Both the position numbers and the translations under genes were made by a program. From Spirometra erinaceieuropaei (Eukaryota > Platyhelminthes > Cestoda > Diphyllobothriidea > Diphyllobothriidae), in contig CACRXP010000047.1 of assembly GCA_902702965.1 (NCBI GenBank), forward strand, positions 950,849-1,014,848: DNA of 64,000 nucleotides, written 5' to 3'. The notes under the pieces were generated by a model, which was not told where the DNA came from, searched no databases, and worked only from the letters and a program-made list of their open reading frames with translations. This document shows positions 61,601 through 64,000 of this stretch, one piece after another (the first letter of the stretch is position 1; every line of letters starts with the position of its first letter).

Positions 61601-63766
61601 TCGAATTGCAGGCCGTTGCCTGCTTTTCGCGTGCAATTATGTAAACAATCGGCCGTTCAATTTTGCACTTATCGGTCCTTTACCTCGGACAACCTGTAGC
61701 CGATAGGGATTTCAAAGGCATTCATCAATCTTTCACTCAGTAAAACTGAACCGAACTGGAATGAATAGGGGGGGGGGTATCTAAAAATGCTGTTAAGCAT
61801 TGACTGATCACAGAGTTCGATTAACAGCAGGAAAGAACAGACGACCACAGTTTTGTCTGTAGGTTAAAAGCTGTTCGAATTCGTGAAGTAGTAACGGAGA
61901 CTCGCAATTTTGCTAGCCGAGCGATACAAAATAAACAAATTCTTCCGGGCTCCACAAGTCTTTTTCTTCTTAATCTCCAGTCGCTTCTTCCCCCTTTCTC
62001 ATGACTGAAGCCCTCTGGCTTTCTGGTTATCCCTTAAGGATCTCCCAAGCCATCTCATGATAAGACACATCCTAATCAATGCACTTCTTAGATCAAAGTC
62101 AAAGGAGTATGGAAAAGGGCGACAACACAGTCCCAGAATACGTCAAAAATGGCATATCTTCAGCAGATGCTAGGAAAGACAAAGAAGCGTAAGATGAACA
62201 CATGCAAATGTAAACAGATCGCCACGATATCGATGGTATTTCTTGGAAAGCTAAATCATAGCCGACACACTGAAAGCACACTGAACGAGTGTAAATCAAA
62301 AGAAAAATCTGTATGTGACCATAAGTGGCGCCACACAATCCCGTCGAGGTTTTTAGTGCAGTTTTTGTTAATACCCACTGAATGTACATTGTGGTGTCAC
62401 CGATGGCCAGCATACCGTTCAGGCACTTATCGAGCCCTCCAAATACTACCCGAAGACCCTTATACTTGGCGGAGTCACATGACAGCTCGGCTGTTGTAAA
62501 CGACGATGTCCAGCGTGTGTCCCACAGCAGGGTGGGCTTAGGGATGGTGACTTGAACGTGGATAGGCTTTCAGATGTGGTAGACTTGCACAGCAGCTACC
62601 ACACCCCCTCCCCCCACCTGAGGGCGTTAAGAAGACCAGAGGGGAGATCGCATGCAATGACTGACAGACACCGAGTCTTCATGCAAATGGAGTAGACCAC
62701 TTGGATCTCACATAGGTCATACTAAGAAGGAGTCATTGAGCCTGACTCACACTCCTCCAGTCGATCACACGGCACAAACGTACACGGGTCATGAACGAGC
62801 AGATCAAGGACACGCTAATTAGTTGTTTCACTTTCAGGCTGGCCACTTGAACGTATAAACCTTTATAAGGTGCACAATATGTCACTGACACCTTTGTCAT
62901 CATCGGAACTGGGGAGGTCGATGCATCAAGGGGGAAATTCATTGTTCCTGGGACACCCCTCGTTATGAAGGAAGAGGTAGAAAATCATAGCCTATGGGCA
63001 ACCGATAATAACTGCCCACAGATGCTGCGTTTTGTCAGCAAAAATGCGTTGTCAAACGCGATTCCTAGAACATATACTTTTAATGTAGGGTACGCATCCA
63101 CTGCCATAAGGTAGCTAACACTTAGGCCCAACTGAGCCACTTAGAGGAGTGATTGAGAACTAAAGTGGAGCCCGCCGACGTTTTTTTGACAGGAGCTAGG
63201 GATTGCAGAGAGTTGGAATCGAGACAACCGACCAGCTCACATCATGGTGAAGCACCATTAACGTAGAAAGCGTGTCTGAAGCCGTTGATAGACTGCTGGG
63301 GCCAGTCACCTAAAATATGAGAATCTGACATGAGTAACAAACATGCCTAAAAGACCTTTTTGAATACTGCTTTGTATTGGAAAATTTGATGGTTCAACAT
63401 TTCGTTCATCAATGCCAAAAGAGGATTGTTTATTGTAAGAAACTCCCCTCATAAAACATTCTGCAGGACATTAGTCACTAGCTGAAAATTCGTGGTTGAC
63501 CATTCTCTTTTTAATCTAGTCGGAAACGGCGGCCGAGAGGGAGGCAAGAGGTCATCCCATTGGCCAGCCCTGCCCATATCAGGCCATGGGTGGAATAACT
63601 GGTTTCAGCTCATTGGCTATCGGAATGGCTAGGATTGATCCAAGCGGGGCAGCCCACGGGACACTAACTGAGGAGGAACTGAATGCGCCAATCACGGACA
63701 ACGATCATCCCTTTCTACGCATGCATAAGGCAACCATCGAAGAGTACGAAAGACAGAAGGCTCAAG
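58655..63766 (+). CDS. FAM221A: FAM221A-like cysteine-rich protein (3' end beyond window)
   Basis: Six exons join in frame: 58655-58809, 58841-58919, 58965-59059, 59101-59260, 61151-61252, 63520-63766 (838 nt, 279 codons plus one base; human FAM221A has about 298). Residues read AIDEYEEYHR|IVGDDDNG, FTPEEYEAYKRRV, NRIYVSW, the CFCGHR|YRQHKTDFE block, CNKCRCKC, RCHCKHESTDHD, CKRPNCKCQGF, CDCGFPAYQHKDV and MGGITGFSSLA, all in the order of the vertebrate protein. The CxC/CxxC clusters suggest metal binding; the function of the family is poorly known, with a cilia/testis-type expression pattern reported for related genes. The start ATG 58655 adds 23 residues; ATG 58724 before a seven-glycine run is an alternative. 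The last donor (AAG|GTAGTA, phase 1) implies further exons to the right. Intron 4 holds an inverted-repeat element and the assembly gap. Confidence 0.9.
58810..58840 (+). other. FAM221A intron 1, 31 bp
   Basis: CACAG|gtttttgtg...ctgcatag|AATCG. Splicing yields CAC-AGA-ATC (His-Arg-Ile), matching YRRIVGEDD of the vertebrate protein. Retention hits a stop (TAG) at its end, so it must be removed. Confidence 0.85.
58920..58964 (+). other. FAM221A intron 2, 45 bp
   Basis: CCTATT|gtaagt...ggtgaag|CGTTTG. Removal gives RVIPI|RLKNRIYVSW, which aligns without a gap to KVLPLRLQNRLFVSW of vertebrate FAM221A. Retention would keep the frame and add 15 residues (VSKSPGLQF...), so isoform use cannot be excluded. 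Confidence 0.7.
59060..59100 (+). other. FAM221A intron 3, 41 bp
   Basis: GGACACAG|gtactttttg...attttaaaag|GTATCGG. Splicing gives HR|YRQHKTD as in the vertebrate protein; read-through meets a stop after eight codons. Confidence 0.85.
59672..59969. repeat. 297-bp tandem-repeat unit, left of gap
   Basis: From atctcaaggtatttcagtcacg to ggctaaatga. Nearly identical to 60425-60720 except for a few substitutions. Contains ccgatctgcagctacagagaatgacagg and a GT-rich segment. Confidence 0.85.
59970..60424. other. Assembly gap (455 N)
   Basis: A run of 455 undetermined bases between two copies of the same repeat unit; its length may be nominal. No feature can be called here. Confidence 0.99.
60425..60720. 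repeat. 297-bp tandem-repeat unit, right of gap
   Basis: From tcccaaggcatttcagtcacg to ggctaaatga, the second visible copy of the unit at 59672-59969. After it, unrelated sequence leads into the right arm of the inverted-repeat element. Confidence 0.85.
61253..63519 (+). other. FAM221A intron 5
   Basis: Phase-0 intron of 2267 bp with donor gtaagt and acceptor tttttaatctag. Contains a poly-G run (61769-61777), a poly-C run near 62606-62616 and a 116-codon frame at 62149-62499 with no recognisable domain. The stretch 62500-62640 is GC-richer and may be an old repeat. Confidence 0.8.
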
Positions 63767-64000
63767 GTAGTACTTTGTTAAGCAATATCTAACCGGAAAT
63801 TTTACTACGACTCGGCCATATTCGCATCCGGTCAGCGAAAACTTGCTTGGCTTTGTCCCATGGAGGTTAATTGCATCAATCAAGCCCGACTGCGGGACCA
63901 AAATCGACATTTTTGAACCAAGAACTCGCATTCCGAGCAGGTGGCAGCATATCGAATAGTAGTCAGCATTTGGAAAGCAGAGATACTGGAATGATTATTT

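Noticed and set aside
1..64000. CRISPR arrays, bacterial operons, rRNA genes or prophage
   Set aside because: No regularly spaced short repeats, no operon-like packing and no rRNA signatures; the gene structure is eukaryotic.

Overview
The window reads as nuclear DNA of a parasitic flatworm, most likely a tapeworm with a repeat-rich genome of the diphyllobothriidean type (Spirometra, Dibothriocephalus, Schistocephalus). I infer this from decayed CR1-like and RTE-like retrotransposons with the RT signatures common in those genomes, an EnSpm/CACTA-like transposase, a Penelope-like element, and split genes with introns as short as 30-45 bp. No bacterial, organellar or viral signature is visible.

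Only three cellular genes can be supported, all at the two ends. (1) 1516-2650 (+) holds the last two exons of a CD2BP2/LIN1-type U5 snRNP protein with an aberrant GYF domain. (2) 6130-7430 (-) holds the 3' exons of SPATA22, the meiotic partner of MEIOB, convergent with CD2BP2. (3) 58655-63766 (+) holds FAM221A in six exons that run off the right edge. In each gene the splice phases join exactly. Between gene 2 and gene 3, from about 8.5 to 57.3 kb, I find no host gene.

The middle is a graveyard of mobile elements: CR1-like RTs (18.5-20.4 kb -, 44.3-44.7 kb +, 46.4-48.5 kb +, 53.0-53.3 kb -, and an ORF1-like fragment at 48.5-49.3 kb), two RTE-like families (32.2-33.0 kb + and 36.3-37.15 kb - for one; 33.15-33.65 kb + and 49.8-50.6 kb - for the other), a head-to-head pair of Penelope-like 3' ends forming a 0.5-kb-arm palindrome (24.7-25.8 kb), an EnSpm-like transposase (40.75-42.08 kb), and the 3' end of a Gypsy element with one LTR (51.36-52.37 kb). 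A TA-flanked family of about 0.95-kb inverted-repeat elements (MITE/foldback type) has four copies, all in or beside the three genes. Large imperfect duplications lie at 33.9-35.2 kb and 54.0-56.8 kb, and a 455-base N gap at 59970-60424 sits inside a tandem repeat in a FAM221A intron.

The most notable observations are the SPATA22 assignment, the micro-introns, the altered GYF domain, the gene-associated MITE family, the Penelope palindrome and a 20-bp hairpin enclosing two 33-bp repeats at 30.5 kb. All protein assignments rest on reading translations against remembered family signatures; no search was run.
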